NCBI GenBank assembly: GCA_015680685.1
Contig: MNCI01017837.1
Coordinates: 220,923-249,444 of the forward strand
From: Gnetum montanum
Taxonomy: Eukaryota; Streptophyta; Gnetopsida; Gnetales; Gnetaceae
DNA: 28,522 nucleotides
Reading direction: 5' to 3'
Numbering within the stretch: position 1 is the first letter of the stretch; each line of letters begins with the position of its first letter. Positions 1 to 10,098 of this stretch are shown in pieces. The notes beneath the pieces were generated by a model. It was not told the origin of the DNA, ran no database searches, and saw only the letters and a list, made by a program, of their open reading frames with translations. The position numbers and the translations under genes were made by a program.

Positions 1-2118
1 GGCACAGTGCATGTCGCATCTCATCAATGATAAAAAAAAAGTAGATTGCATACAATCTAGCCTACAAAGTGCTTTCTTTGAAAGTCATAAAAATAAACTT
101 TAAGCTATGAGGATTGAGTATGCATAATGTATATAATGACCCTAGAGGTTACCTATATTTGTATTCAAGCTTTTAAAGCTCAAACAATATGGTAACTAAC
201 AAATTAATGAAAATTAGAGAATCAAGAATTAGTAAAGCAAGATCACTTTAGGGATTTAACCAAATCAATTAGTTTCAATCAAATTCTTAACCAATTTCCC
301 AACAACATAATTCTAGATTGAGTGGCAACTAAGGTCATATCTTCATCATTTCTTAAGATTTTTTAGTTATTTTAGATTTATTTTAAAAAAACAAGAATAT
401 GTGTTAATGGCCAATAAAATTTCAAATAAAGATCCTATATAAATTTGTAGATATAAGCTTTACTATTAGGTTTAATTTTTTGTTAAGAGAAATATCATTT
501 GAATAAGTGATGTTGAATAAATAAATTACAATTCTCTCATTTCAAAATGAATTTTTATGATCTTTAGTTAAAAATTCATAATAATAGGTTTTATAGTTTG
601 TGATTTGTAAATTTGTATTAGTATTGTCAATTAACTTGCAAAAAATGGATTTGAACTTTGATTTTGTAGTATAATTTAAGTAATTCTTTTTATCAAAATT
701 GCAAAGAATTTTTTAAGAATTCCCCTCTATCTCATTGCGAGAATGCTGTATTTATTTTCATTTTCACTTCATCCATTTGTGTATTTTCTTGATTTGTGCC
801 CAAGATAAGCATACCCAAGAGGTAGTTGTTCAATGTACATTTCCAAACAATGGAGCTGTGATTGTGTAATTTGAGTTCAACCTTGTTTTCCTTGACAAGG
901 AGAGCCCTATACCTTTGCTGGTCACCGTAGAGTTGTAAGGACTTGTGGACGACTTCGAATTGAACAAACCCTATAAGCTGTAGTCATTGGGAATAATTTG
1001 ATGTGACGAAGAGATGTGGCGAGAATGATTAACAAAGTCCAAGTCGCACAGCAGTTATGCGAATTCCGATCGTACGTCTATGGCCAGCCTGGCAGTTCAA
1101 TCATGTAAATATAATTTGTCGAAGAAGCAAACATTCGTAAAAGTACTCCGGCCTGCAGTGTACCCTCACTTGCCAGTCCGCCACGGGCTGTTCGAATACG
1201 TCTTTTTAAGTTTTTAAAGACCAGTATTTAGGAGGCGGAGTCATGAGAATCAAACCCAGTGCTTCCCAGCAGATGTTATCACTCCTTGCATCGATTCCAC
1301 ACCGGATTCACTATCTTCTGAATCCCGAAAAGAAGTTTTACTGAAATTAAAGATGCATCAATTACAACAACTTGAATAATCACTAGAATAATCATTGCAA
1401 CTTGAATAATCACTCCTTGCATTTTGAAACAGAAGTCGATGGCTTATACAAAAGGAAAACAAAAATTGAGGCAGGTACCGAATCAGATAAAAATGCTCTG
1501 AAAGCGCCGGACAACACAGGGAACACTCTTTTGTATCGATTGAATTTGAATTTGAATTTGTCGATATCAGAAATCGTACTTAACAATTTCGGGTTTGGGG
1601 TCATTTCGTTATCGGTTACGTGGTTTGCTTGCCATCTTTATTTTTCGTTTTCCTTTCTGTTTTAATTTTTTTTTAAAGGACTTTTACTGGAAATTGAAAA
1701 TTTTTATTATGCCGAGGAAATCATAAAGGATTTATTGGAAGGTTACGGACAGTTAACATATTTTGAAAAAAAGTTGAAAACCTTGTTCATGTAATGCTCC
1801 AAGCATCAATTTGAAAAAGAGCAATATGCATATTACAATTAATAGTATAATTCATTAAAATGTGAGCTAAACATGGGTAAAATAAATATATATATGCTTT
1901 GTACATAGTCCTGCAAATACACTCTTTTTTTTTTTTGGTAAATTGATTTAATGACCTGTCTAAATAAGGAGACGATGGGAGCTCATTTTCGCTCTAGCAA
2001 TTTGATTTCTTAAATGAATAGGAATAGTTGAGATAGATACTTTTAAGTGGTAATAACAAACCTCCTCTGATAAAATATAAATAAAAAGGCTTTTTCTCAA
2101 CCAAACTTTAACCAATAT
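1..2118. other. AT-rich DNA with no recognised gene
   Basis: I see no convincing coding sequence here. Short open frames near 1402-1665 and 1410-1604 overlap on opposite strands, look like no known protein, and have the composition expected by chance. A short direct repeat of TTTGAA units lies near 1543-1560. The minus strand around 1230-1300 has a stretch resembling a tRNA-type B box (GGTTTGATTCT), so an old SINE is possible, but I find no matching A box. The last five bases (2114-2118, AATAT) are the probable target duplication of the adjoining LTR element. Confidence 0.5.
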
Positions 2119-2530
2119 TGTGAGAGATGTCCCAGGGTGGTGGTGCTCCTAGGCTCTCCCCATGGTTTGGGGGCCATGGAACACTTTGAGGCACCCTCGG
2201 GTGACTCTCAAGTGTTAGAAAACCCACCCTAGCTTGGTGGTACCAAGCTAGCAACAAGACACCCTCCCTCTTCATTTTACCCTTACCGCGGAGAACTACA
2301 TTGCCTTGATTCTACGATGGTCATAGATATGTAGGTAACCAAGACTGAATAGTTTCGGTGCAGTGCCAAGCCAAACCTTGTATCAGATAATGAGGGATTT
2401 GGGGGTGAGGCACCTTCCCTTGTAGGTGCATTATTTCCCCTCCCACCGATGTTGTTTGCAGGGTTGCTTGTGTGCTTGTTTGCTTGGTCCTCGTTTGGAG
2501 TTGGTTACCCTTCGTGAGGTGCGTTTCCAT

Positions 2531-3892
2531 CTATGCGCCCCAAATTCGCAATTCCATCTATGCGTACAGAAGCGTATTAAATTCGCAGTGGGTACGTATT
2601 TCATAATTTCCAATGAAATTTTGTCTCGATTTGTACATATACATTGATATGGTATTGCCTTTTTAGTTCTTGCCATGTCTGCATTTTGCATTAAAATCTT
2701 ACATATCTTCTCCTGTTCTGAATCATACCAAAAATTTCATTTCATTGTTAAGTGGCAAGCAAGCAATCAAGACGGACCATAGAAAACAAGGGAGTACTAA
2801 TAAATAAACAAACACAAATCATGAAAGGGCTACTATGGTAACTGATGGCCGAAGGGGCAAGTATGGGTCATACAGAAATCAAGTTTTGGATGGGCCGTGC
2901 GAAGAAAACATTGCATTTGCATGGATTCGCCTGCCTTTGGTAGTGTCAAAGGTTCCGCCATGACTCACACATTCTTGCGTGTTTATTGTTCATTGCTGGT
3001 TTTTGCTCTTTTTCTCATATCTCTGCTTAAAAAAGAAAAAACAAAACAGGGTCATCGTCATGGGTCATGAGTCATGAACATGATGATGGATGGATACTTG
3101 TTCAACTTTTTTTAAAATCTGGTTGATTATAAAGCAATGAAGCCCACCCACACATGGACAATGGCCATATGCAACCTCATGGTGCTCTGTTTTTACTTTC
3201 CCCTTCATCATGACTAGTGCTGATTAAGGTTTTCGATCATTATAGGTGAGATGATTTACTGGGCTGTGCCTAGTTTAGTTAAGTTGTGTATTCTTATAAT
3301 ACGGTCATCTTCAATGTGGCCCTACTCACAGGTAGTCCCTAGGGTGCTACTCATAGGTAGTCGTTGAACAAAAGTATTAGCAGACCTGATTTGTTATAAA
3401 TTTGGTTGAGGCTTGAGGCTTAATTTCATTTTTGGAAATATTGGATTGAGTAACAAAAGGATTTCATTTTATTGCTGTCATTTTGGTTGTTGCAGAAATT
3501 ATATGTTTAGCCAGATTATGGCTCTTGAGTAAGGAAATGGATTCAGTGCCCTCGATACCTTTGCAAATTTTCTTGCTTCAATTTAATGGTGCCCTCAATA
3601 CCTTTGCAAATTTTCTTGCTTCAATTTAATGGTGATATTGCAATCTTCTGTGCAATTTTTAAGCATTAACAATATTTTGGATTTACATTGTACTTATTCT
3701 ATGTTTTACAATGTATTTTTATGATATATGAGATTTAATTTTTTAAAAAAATAATATATTTAAATTTTCTCTATCACGTCCTTGGCTACGAACCCGTACC
3801 CACTTTTTCTTGAGGCACACATACCCAAACACGTTCAGAATCACGAATCCTCGATTCCTCGCTTCCACGAATCAGATTCTTTTGATGCATAG
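2531..3892. mobile_element. Non-autonomous hAT element inside an LTR
   Basis: The element begins CTATGCG and ends GCATAG, and is flanked by a perfect 8-bp duplication GTTTCCAT (2523-2530 and 3893-3900), the hAT target-site length. The homologous LTR at 4837-5417 gives the empty site. The right-hand 240 bp (about 3650-3892), read on the minus strand, match 9892-10120 of the large hAT element nearly base for base. The left terminal 25 bp resemble that element's other end, sharing GGAATTGCGAAT near the tip. No transposase is present. The middle 1.1 kb is unrelated to the large copy, so this is a deletion or DNA-capture derivative mobilised in trans. Confidence 0.87.
3548..3633 (+). repeat. Tandem duplication of a 43-bp unit
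   Basis: Two adjacent 43-bp copies (3548-3590 and 3591-3633), each beginning GCCCTC and ending TTAATGGT, differ at one position. They lie in the non-autonomous hAT element, just inside the part shared with the large hAT copy. Confidence 0.9.
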
Positions 3893-4050
3893 GTTTCCAT
3901 ACATAATAAGAAGTTGTGTTGTTGCTTGCACTCACTCTTGAGTTGCTTGCTTGCTTGAGGCAAATTCCTCAAGTCTTCCATCCCAAATCCATTAGATCTT
4001 AGTGAATTCCTTGGGGTGTCGGGCAACGTTAGCGGCAACATTGTTACAAA

Positions 4051-4062
4051 TGGTATTAGAGC
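4051..4062 (+). other. Primer-binding site, initiator tRNA-Met
   Basis: TGGTATTAGAGC starts two bases after the 5' LTR end. It matches the usual plant Met primer site TGGTATCAGAGC at 11 of 12 positions; the difference is a C-to-T change. Confidence 0.88.
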
Positions 4063-4826
4063 ATTTTGAAATTGTGTTGTGATATACATGTGCTCTTTGG
4101 TTATGTTACTCCATTGAGATTGTTTGATTAACAACACTTTGGATTGATACCTGGGTGATCTAGGATCATATCCTTATGTATTCTTTGAAGAGTTTCCTTA
4201 TGGTGATATTTTTACGCTCTTCATGAAGGGACCGATGTTACATTATGAGCAACTAATGTATGTTGTTCTCTTTGAGGATGTATACGATTGCGTTATGGTA
4301 TTTTCCTCCACTTGTTTACTTGTGGTTGGACCAATTATGATTGTATTCAATATTGTAGAGAAGATTTTTATTAGCAACTTAGGAATTTTTTTGCTGAAGG
4401 ATCTCTCATCTCAGGTCTCCAATGATTCATCTAGGATGAATCAGACCAAGTCTCTACTTCGGTTTCCACCTAGATGACATGTTTTGAGATGGCATTGGTT
4501 GAATTGTGTAGGATAGGATATCCTTGCACTTCCACTCATCCTAGATATAGTGAGTTTGGGAAATACAAATTGGGTTAGCCCTTTGTGTTGGACTACTCCT
4601 TCTTCTTACAGAGTTGGGAAGTCTTTTGGCTTCCTCCAAGTGTCCCTTGTGTTTCATGCAAGGCATTGGAGGAAGGACATATTAGGTGTTGGGGTTGGTA
4701 TCTTCCTTCAAGCTTGGCATCAAAGGAGTTGACGAATCCCCGGAGTTAACGGAGTTCCAAACCCATACAGAAGTGTACTCTCGAAGCTATCCTAGGCTCT
4801 GCTCTGAGGACGTCGCTTCTTTGTGC
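4063..4826 (+). other. Non-coding internal region of the Met-primed element
   Basis: About 760 bp between primer site and purine tract. The longest plus-strand frame (4223-4477) starts with ATG and is hydrophobic, but shows no zinc knuckle, protease motif or reverse-transcriptase motif, and I recognise no similarity. I read it as untranslated leader and trailer DNA of a deletion derivative. Confidence 0.6.
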
Positions 4827-4836
4827 AGGGGAGGAT
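4827..4836 (+). other. Polypurine tract before the 3' LTR
   Basis: AGGGGAGGAT directly precedes the TGTGAGAG start of the 3' LTR. This is the typical plus-strand priming position and composition for plant LTR elements, and it fixes the orientation as plus. Confidence 0.85.
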
Positions 4837-5417
4837 TGTGAGAGATGTCCCAGGGTGGTGGTTCTCCTGGGCTCTCCCCATGGTTTGGGGGCCATGAAAC
4901 ACTTTGAGGTGCCCTTGGGTGACTCTCAAGTGTTAGAAACCCCACCTCAGGTTGGTGGTACCAAGCTAGCAACAGTACACCCTCCTGTTGTAACTCTCTC
5001 TTAAGTTCTCTTCGTTCTACCCTCACCGCAGAGAACTACATGGCCCTGATTCTACGATGGTCGTAGATATGTAGGCAGCCAAGACTAGATAGTTTTGGTG
5101 CGGTGCCAAGTTACGCCTTGTACCAAATCATGAGGGATCTGGGGGTGTGACACCTTCCCTTGTAGGTGCATTGTTTCCCCTCCCACTGATGTTGTCTACA
5201 GGGTTGCTTGTGTGCTTATTTGTTTGGTCCTTGTTTGGAGTTGGTTACCCTCCGTGAGGGGCATTTCCATACATAATAAGAAGTTGTGTTGTTGCTTGCA
5301 CTCACTCTTGAGTTGCTTGCTTGCTTGAGGCGTATTCCCTAGGTCTTCCGCCCAGATCCATTGAATCTTAGTAAATTCCTTGGGGTGCCGAGCAACGTTA
5401 GGGGCAACGCTGTTACA
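4837..5417 (+). repeat. 3' LTR of the Met-primed element, uninterrupted
   Basis: A 581-bp LTR homologous to the split 5' LTR. Near 5261-5280 it retains the unoccupied hAT site: the bases ATTTCCAT run straight into ACATAATAAG, showing what the 5' LTR looked like before the insertion. The LTR ends TGTTACA and is followed by the probable target duplication AATAC. Confidence 0.9.
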
Positions 5418-5749
5418 AATACTCTTTCTTTTTATAGTTTTGGAACATAGCCTCTGATATAATATTCCATGATTAAAGCCATAATTTTCCTTAATGCAAC
5501 TATCCATTTATTTTTTTTATGTAGCATTAATTATCTCCTTGGCATAATTAACTTCATCCATATAACTTAAATTTTGAGTATAAATAATAAATTGAAAAAG
5601 GACCTGAAATTCAAGAAGAAGCAAATATGCTAGTAGATATCATAAAAAATCTCCATTTTCAACTTTTAAAAGTAAAAGAATAGTGCATATGCAGAAAGTT
5701 GCAAGAACTATAACACATAGAAATGGCCAAATTGCCAAGAATGTGAGTC
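5418..5749. other. Downstream flank of the ARM-gene 3' fragment
   Basis: AT-rich DNA between the stop codon of the ARM-gene fragment (minus strand, stop at 5752-5750) and the Met-primed LTR element. It is probably old 3' UTR and downstream sequence, with AATAAA-like words on the minus strand near 5507-5515. I see no gene. The LTR element landed about 330 bp beyond the stop codon. Confidence 0.45.
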
Positions 5750-6043
5750 CTAAGTGGCGCTAAAGTAACAAAGCGTGGAGGAAACCAGTTCTCGGAGAGG
5801 CTCCGCATGCCGATTGAGGCTGACATTGCCTGAGATGGTGTTATAATTCTCCATCTCGCACGTGGAATCCAGCACCTCCTCCAAATCCCTACGCAGTGCC
5901 GTGCCAACGTCCCAGCGGGCCAACCACTGAACATCCAACGCATGAGTTCCACGCAATAACGTCGCATGTCAGGCATCACCTTACTGGGCCGCTAATGCAA
6001 TTGCAGACTCGCCTGCATCAATCTCAAAAACTCATCTTTAGTC
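5750..6043 (-). pseudogene. ARM-repeat gene, 3'-terminal fragment with the true C-terminus (broken)
   Basis: On the minus strand this encodes the last part of a plant membrane-anchored ARM-repeat family protein: DEFLRLMQASLQLH, then DVQWLARWDVG, then LEEVLDST, ending ISGNVSLNRHAEPLRELV and the stop. It is the only piece here that keeps the natural C-terminus. It is dead: a TAG stop follows LQLH near 5990; a 13-bp deletion near 5941, relative to the 8.6-8.8 kb copy, shifts the frame; and upstream similarity ends at 6043. The stretch 5851-6043 duplicates 8607-8818. It may be the real tail of the gene, displaced by a local duplication, or a separate duplicate. Confidence 0.8.
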
Positions 6044-8606
6044 ATCTTTAGGTACCCCACGTGAACACTTAGTAGATTCTTAGTTGCATGTTTTCTTCTC
6101 CTTTGTCGTTGCATTTCATATGTATATTATTGCATTTCCATATTTTTCTTGCATTTCCATCATTTCTTTCTTAGCATATTGTTTTGATTATTGTGTTCTT
6201 CATATGATTTTAATAATCATTAGTCATTTGAGTTACTTGATATTGGGTCATCTTAACACCATTGGAAAATAATGTAGGTATAATATAATTTACTATTACT
6301 ATAATGTAATGCTATAAAATCCGCTTTATATTTTATAAATACTATAACTCTTTCCAATTGATTCCAAGGTTTCAATTTATTTGTTATGTTAGATTATGGA
6401 GCATTAGATTTATACAAACTTATCATGTTATCATCATGATCATGTGAGTGTAGGATATGTGATGTTGGATAGTGGTTAGTCATAATTACTAAGTGACCTT
6501 GAAAAATTCTATCCTTTGCTCTCATAAGCCCAAGCCCTCAGGTATAATGATCCATGGCTATCCTGTGAACAACGAGATGAAGTGTGTTCATTTCTATTTG
6601 AGAATCCTTAGCCACCCAGGAGACCTGTTATGATGCCACCAATCAAAGGCACATACACGAGGGTTGAACTGCATCATGGGCAAAGTTTCCAAAAGGACCA
6701 TGCTCTTTGGCAGTGTAGCTAATCGGCCAGACTTGTGTTGGAATTCCTACCTCAATAATGAAGTACACCATGAGCAAAGTTTCCTTAAAAAAATCAAAAC
6801 AAAAAAATGAGGACCATGTTCGTTGGCAATGTAATAAGTTCTTGAGTGTGATGGGTTTGACAACAATCCTCACCCTAACCTCCGTTTCCCCTTTTAAATT
6901 TAATTTTTTTGCAAAAAAAAAAAAGCCAAGGAAAAATTTGAAAGTTGTGGCTTACTATGATCTAACATGAGTTTTAGCTCATCCTCCTCATTAAGTTTTG
7001 TATAAGTTACTTGCTCAAAATAGTCTGCATACTTTTACTGTTACCTTGTGAGAATATTGAGAATGAGAGCTTAAGCATATATCTACATATATATATATNA
7101 TTTTGATCATGTTTAGAACATTATAGTTTACTTTCAAGTTTGCATTTCTTGTTTCATGTTGTTTTTGTTTCCCCATCTGTTGCATTTTTATTCAAAATTT
7201 TATGATCCTTGCACTTATATGCAATTTGTCGTTTGGGGGCTAAGTGTTAAGGTCAACCTCACCCATGTTAGGCATGGGGCCATTATCAATGCACATGTAA
7301 AAAATTATAATTGCAAAATAGTCAAAATGCACAAATGAAATTCATAGGAATTCAACAAATGCTATACTGGTTTTATGTAAAAAGCAAAATATACACAAAA
7401 GGTTCTCAACCACAAATAAAATAAAATAAAATAAAAATTATAAATTTCAATTGCTAAATGAGCAAGCACTACACCAGCACATGATAAATAGTGCACCACA
7501 TGCTTTGCACAGACCTCAATGTAACTTATCAATAATGTTGTTGGTACCAATTGCCCCTTGAAAAGAGAAAGTGATATAAAGAAATTCTATTTAGAAAAGA
7601 AAAGAAATAAAATCAAGAGAAAAGATAAGTCACTTGAAAAATGCCAACAAAATAGCATATCTTTAAATTATAAAACATGGTAATGACTGCATAATTTGTG
7701 CAAGTCTAATGAATTGTTTTTATATATATTTTTTATTTTTAAAAAGAATTACATATTTACAAACGTTTGTTAAAACATTTGTAATAGTGATGCAGTGTGT
7801 TGGCAGCAAATGACGATTTAGGGTTAGGGTTTCTCTCGTAGGGCCGCTATAAAGGAGGAGGGAGTCAGCAAAAAAGGAGGATCTATGGAATTGGCAACAG
7901 GGTCTGGTTGCCAATCTTTTTTTTTTTTGAAAGGCATAGCAGCTGGCAGCGCATGTCCATCAGCAACGGCTGTTTTATTTTGTTCTTTTGTTTTCTCTGG
8001 CCACATGCCTTCTCTCTGGACACTGGGGTAATGGCAGATGCCTGTAGCAAGTGAGCAGGACGTGACGGACGCACCGACGACTGCAACCACACCTACATCT
8101 CAGCAATATCAAAAAAAGTTTGGCATTTTCAATTACAGATATTTAATATTTTCAGCATTTCAAAACATGTTACCGTACGTACATTATGCCGTATATCACT
8201 CTATGCACTAATTTTAAACCTTTTTTTTTTAAATGCTTAAACTTTCATTGTTTTATAATTCAAAGCAAGAGCATTCTCTTTTTTTTTTTTTTTTTTCTTC
8301 GGCTTCTTTCAGATCCACAAATCCTTAGATACTAATGTATTGCATTTTTCAAATTATAAATCATTTTCAATCGAAAACTCCATGTGTGGTCCTGTTGCAT
8401 TGTTACAACATCATCGTCATTGACCAATATTTAGTTTATGCTTACGTGCAATCTACTTGTTAAAATTTGGCAATTGCATTTATTGTATAAGCATTTTAAT
8501 TCTAGATTACTTTGAAATAGTTAAGCTTCATTATTATTATTATTATTATTATTGTCACATACCAGTTTTCACATTTGCGTGTCCAAAATTTACGCATCAA
8601 CATTGT
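6044..8606. other. AT-rich spacer between two ARM-gene fragments
   Basis: About 2.5 kb lying between two copies of the same approximately 200-bp ARM-gene segment. I recognise no gene. Visible items are an imperfect repeated segment (AGCAAAGTTTCC, a gap, then GGACCATG; about 6678-6716 and 6773-6830), a homopurine run near 6910, and a telomere-like TTTAGGGTTAGGG near 7817-7830. A G-rich patch at 7840-8090 has open frames on the minus strand that overlap each other and match nothing I know. Some of this may be an old inserted element, but I could not define ends. Confidence 0.4.
8530..8553 (+). repeat. (ATT)8 microsatellite
   Basis: Eight perfect ATT units about 50 bp beyond the point (8607) where the ARM-gene fragment breaks off. 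Confidence 0.95.
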
Positions 8607-9195
8607 CCATCTCCTACGTGGAATCCAGCACCTCCTCCAAATCCCTGCGCAGCGCGCCAACGTCCCAGTGGCCAGCCACTGAACATCCGACGCGACAAAG
8701 CCTCCGATGAGTTCCACGCAGTAACGTCGCATGTCAGGCACCACCTTACTGGGCCGCCGATGCAACTGCAGACTCGCCTGCATCAATCTCAAAAACTCAT
8801 CTTTAGTCGTGCCACTGCCACTCAGTGCAAGCTGCACCGCCTTCTCGTCCATCACCGGCAGCTGCAGCAACTGCGCAGCCAAACCCAGAGCGGCCTCCGC
8901 CTCCACAGCGCTCTTCGCCGCCGTCGCCGTGGCCTCCCGAGCCACGCTCATGATATCCACCGCCGCGTCTTTTACTACGTCGATCCACAGTACGGACGCG
9001 TCCGCGTTGGCGAAGCGGAGCATGCTACGGAGAATGCGTGCGCATGCGACGCCGCGGCGTTTGTCACGGAGCGAATTCACGAGTTGGCGGACGAAGGCGC
9101 CGTTCCGTAGCTCGACAATAACGGTGCAGTTGTGTGGTGTATCAAATGCTAGCAGTGCCAGCGCCTCCCCCGCGCAAATTACGACCTTGGTATCT
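8607..9195 (-). pseudogene. ARM-repeat gene, second exon (broken)
   Basis: A GC-rich island whose minus-strand frame encodes a family block: VVICAGEALALLAFDT, then CARILRSMLRFANAD, ALGLAAQLLQLPV, DEFLRLMQASLQLH and MRRYCVELIGGFVASD. These are helical ARM repeats of a plant membrane-anchored ARM protein. The frame is open well above the first in-frame ATG, so the block is an internal exon; a likely acceptor is the AG at 9197-9196. It is broken at its end: a one-base loss near 8670 moves the DVQWLA frame, the original frame then has a TAG where the sister copy has TGC, and similarity stops at 8607. Frames on the plus strand here are shadows. Confidence 0.82.
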
Positions 9196-9775
9196 CTTTG
9201 ACCAATTGAATTGTCTATTTTTATAGCAAATTTTCTCTATTTTAATTATTTAAAGCTAATAGCACAAATTTGTTTTTATTTAATTTTACTCTTAAAGTTA
9301 AAATACAAATTTATCCAAAGCTGTAAAAGCCTCGTCATTTTATCCTTCTCCCAAAAAAATTGATAAAAGCAATGAAGATTTTATAATGGAAATTACTCAA
9401 TAGATATTTGCTTTTACAACTCTAAATAAGTTTTTTAAAATTTAAATGAAATTGATTCGAGTAGAAAGCAAACTATGAAAGTGTTTAACAACTTAACAAA
9501 ATTGCTATGAATTCCAACTATGAAAAATAACATGGCTAATTTGCTTAAGTTAGTCACTAATCATTCCAGTCAAGAAATCGATCCAAACAGTCCACAAGAA
9601 AGAAAATGCATCTGGTTGCAGTTAACCTAGAGTGAAACCATATCTTCGAAAGCAAGTAACCCAATTGCTTGATTCTCATTATAAAACAGCTGACAAACAG
9701 CGTGCAAGAAGAATTTAAAGTATACCAACAAGAAAAGAAAAAACTATCCCAAGCAAATCAAGATTGCACGCACAC
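9196..9775 (-). other. Probable intron of the ARM-repeat gene
   Basis: AT-rich DNA between two ARM coding blocks on the minus strand. It starts with a plausible donor, CCAG followed by GTGTGC, and ends with a weak acceptor, TCAAAG. Both borders fall in phase 2, so the flanking frames would join correctly. The armadillo repeats that I expect between these two blocks in relatives are not found here. Confidence 0.55.
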
Positions 9776-9891
9776 CTGGCAAGATTGTTAAGGATCTTGA
9801 GCCCTGGCATGGTCAAGCCATGGTAATCATAAGGTTGCCCACTCTGTCTTTGCTGGTACTGCTGATCGTGCGACTTTCGGTGACTATAAAG
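9776..9891 (-). pseudogene. ARM-repeat gene, 3' end of exon 1, cut off by the hAT insertion
   Basis: The minus-strand frame gives HRKSHDQQ followed by MPGLKILNNLA, then a splice donor. The GLKILNNLA block is typical of this family, directly after a serine-rich loop. The upstream half of the same exon lies 12.5 kb away (22413-23789), ending SISSLLYS. The hAT element separates them, with target duplications CTATAAAG (9884-9891) and CTGTAAAG (22413-22420), and the frame is the same on both sides. This piece is too short to be seen as a gene on its own. Confidence 0.82.
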
Positions 9892-10098
9892 CTATGCATC
9901 AAAAAAATCTGATTCGTGGAAGGGAGGAATCGAGGATTCGTGATTCTGAACGTGTTTGGATACATGTGCCTCAAGAAAAAGTAGGGACGGGTTGGTAGCC
10001 CGGGACGTGATAGAGAAAATTTAAATATATTAGTTTTTTAAAAAAAATTAAATCTCATATAGAATATAGAACAAGTACAATGTAAATTCAAAGTATTG

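Larger units (their letters stand above)
2119..4048 (+). repeat. 5' LTR of the Met-primed element, split by a hAT insertion
   Basis: The LTR proper is 2119-2530 plus 3901-4048, about 560 bp, and aligns along its length with the 3' LTR at 4837-5417. The intervening 2531-3900 is a hAT element plus one copy of its 8-bp target duplication. The two LTRs differ by many substitutions and by small indels, for example around 2260-2280 against 4990-5020, so the retrotransposition is old. Confidence 0.9.
2119..5417 (+). mobile_element. Non-autonomous LTR retrotransposon, Met-primed, about 790 bp internal
   Basis: Two copies of one LTR flank a short internal region. Both begin TGTGAGAGATGTCCC and end TGTTACA. 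The 5' LTR is followed after two bases by a primer-binding site complementary to initiator tRNA-Met, and the 3' LTR is preceded by a purine tract, so the order LTR-PBS-internal-PPT-LTR is complete. The flanks AATAT (2114-2118) and AATAC (5418-5422) look like a 5-bp target duplication with one change. The internal 4049-4836 has no gag, protease, reverse transcriptase or integrase, so the element must have depended on another element. In size it lies between TRIM and LARD types. The superfamily (Copia or Gypsy) cannot be settled without pol. Confidence 0.88.

Noticed and set aside
1230-1300. tRNA gene or SINE
   Set aside because: A B-box-like word is present on the minus strand, but I see no A box, cloverleaf, poly-A tail or target duplication.
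2321-2691. Short open frames on both strands near 2.3-2.7 kb and the similar ones near 4.8-5.5 kb
   Set aside because: They lie in LTR sequence, recur only because the LTR is duplicated, and cross the LTR/hAT border.
7817-7830. Interstitial telomere repeat
   Set aside because: Only about two TTTAGGG-like units; expected by chance or as a telo-box, with no flanking array.
8457-9201. Long plus-strand open frames of 217 and 156 codons
   Set aside because: They are shadows of the GC-rich ARM exon on the minus strand, which shows family motifs; the plus-strand translations are Arg/Ser/Ala-rich without any recognisable domain.
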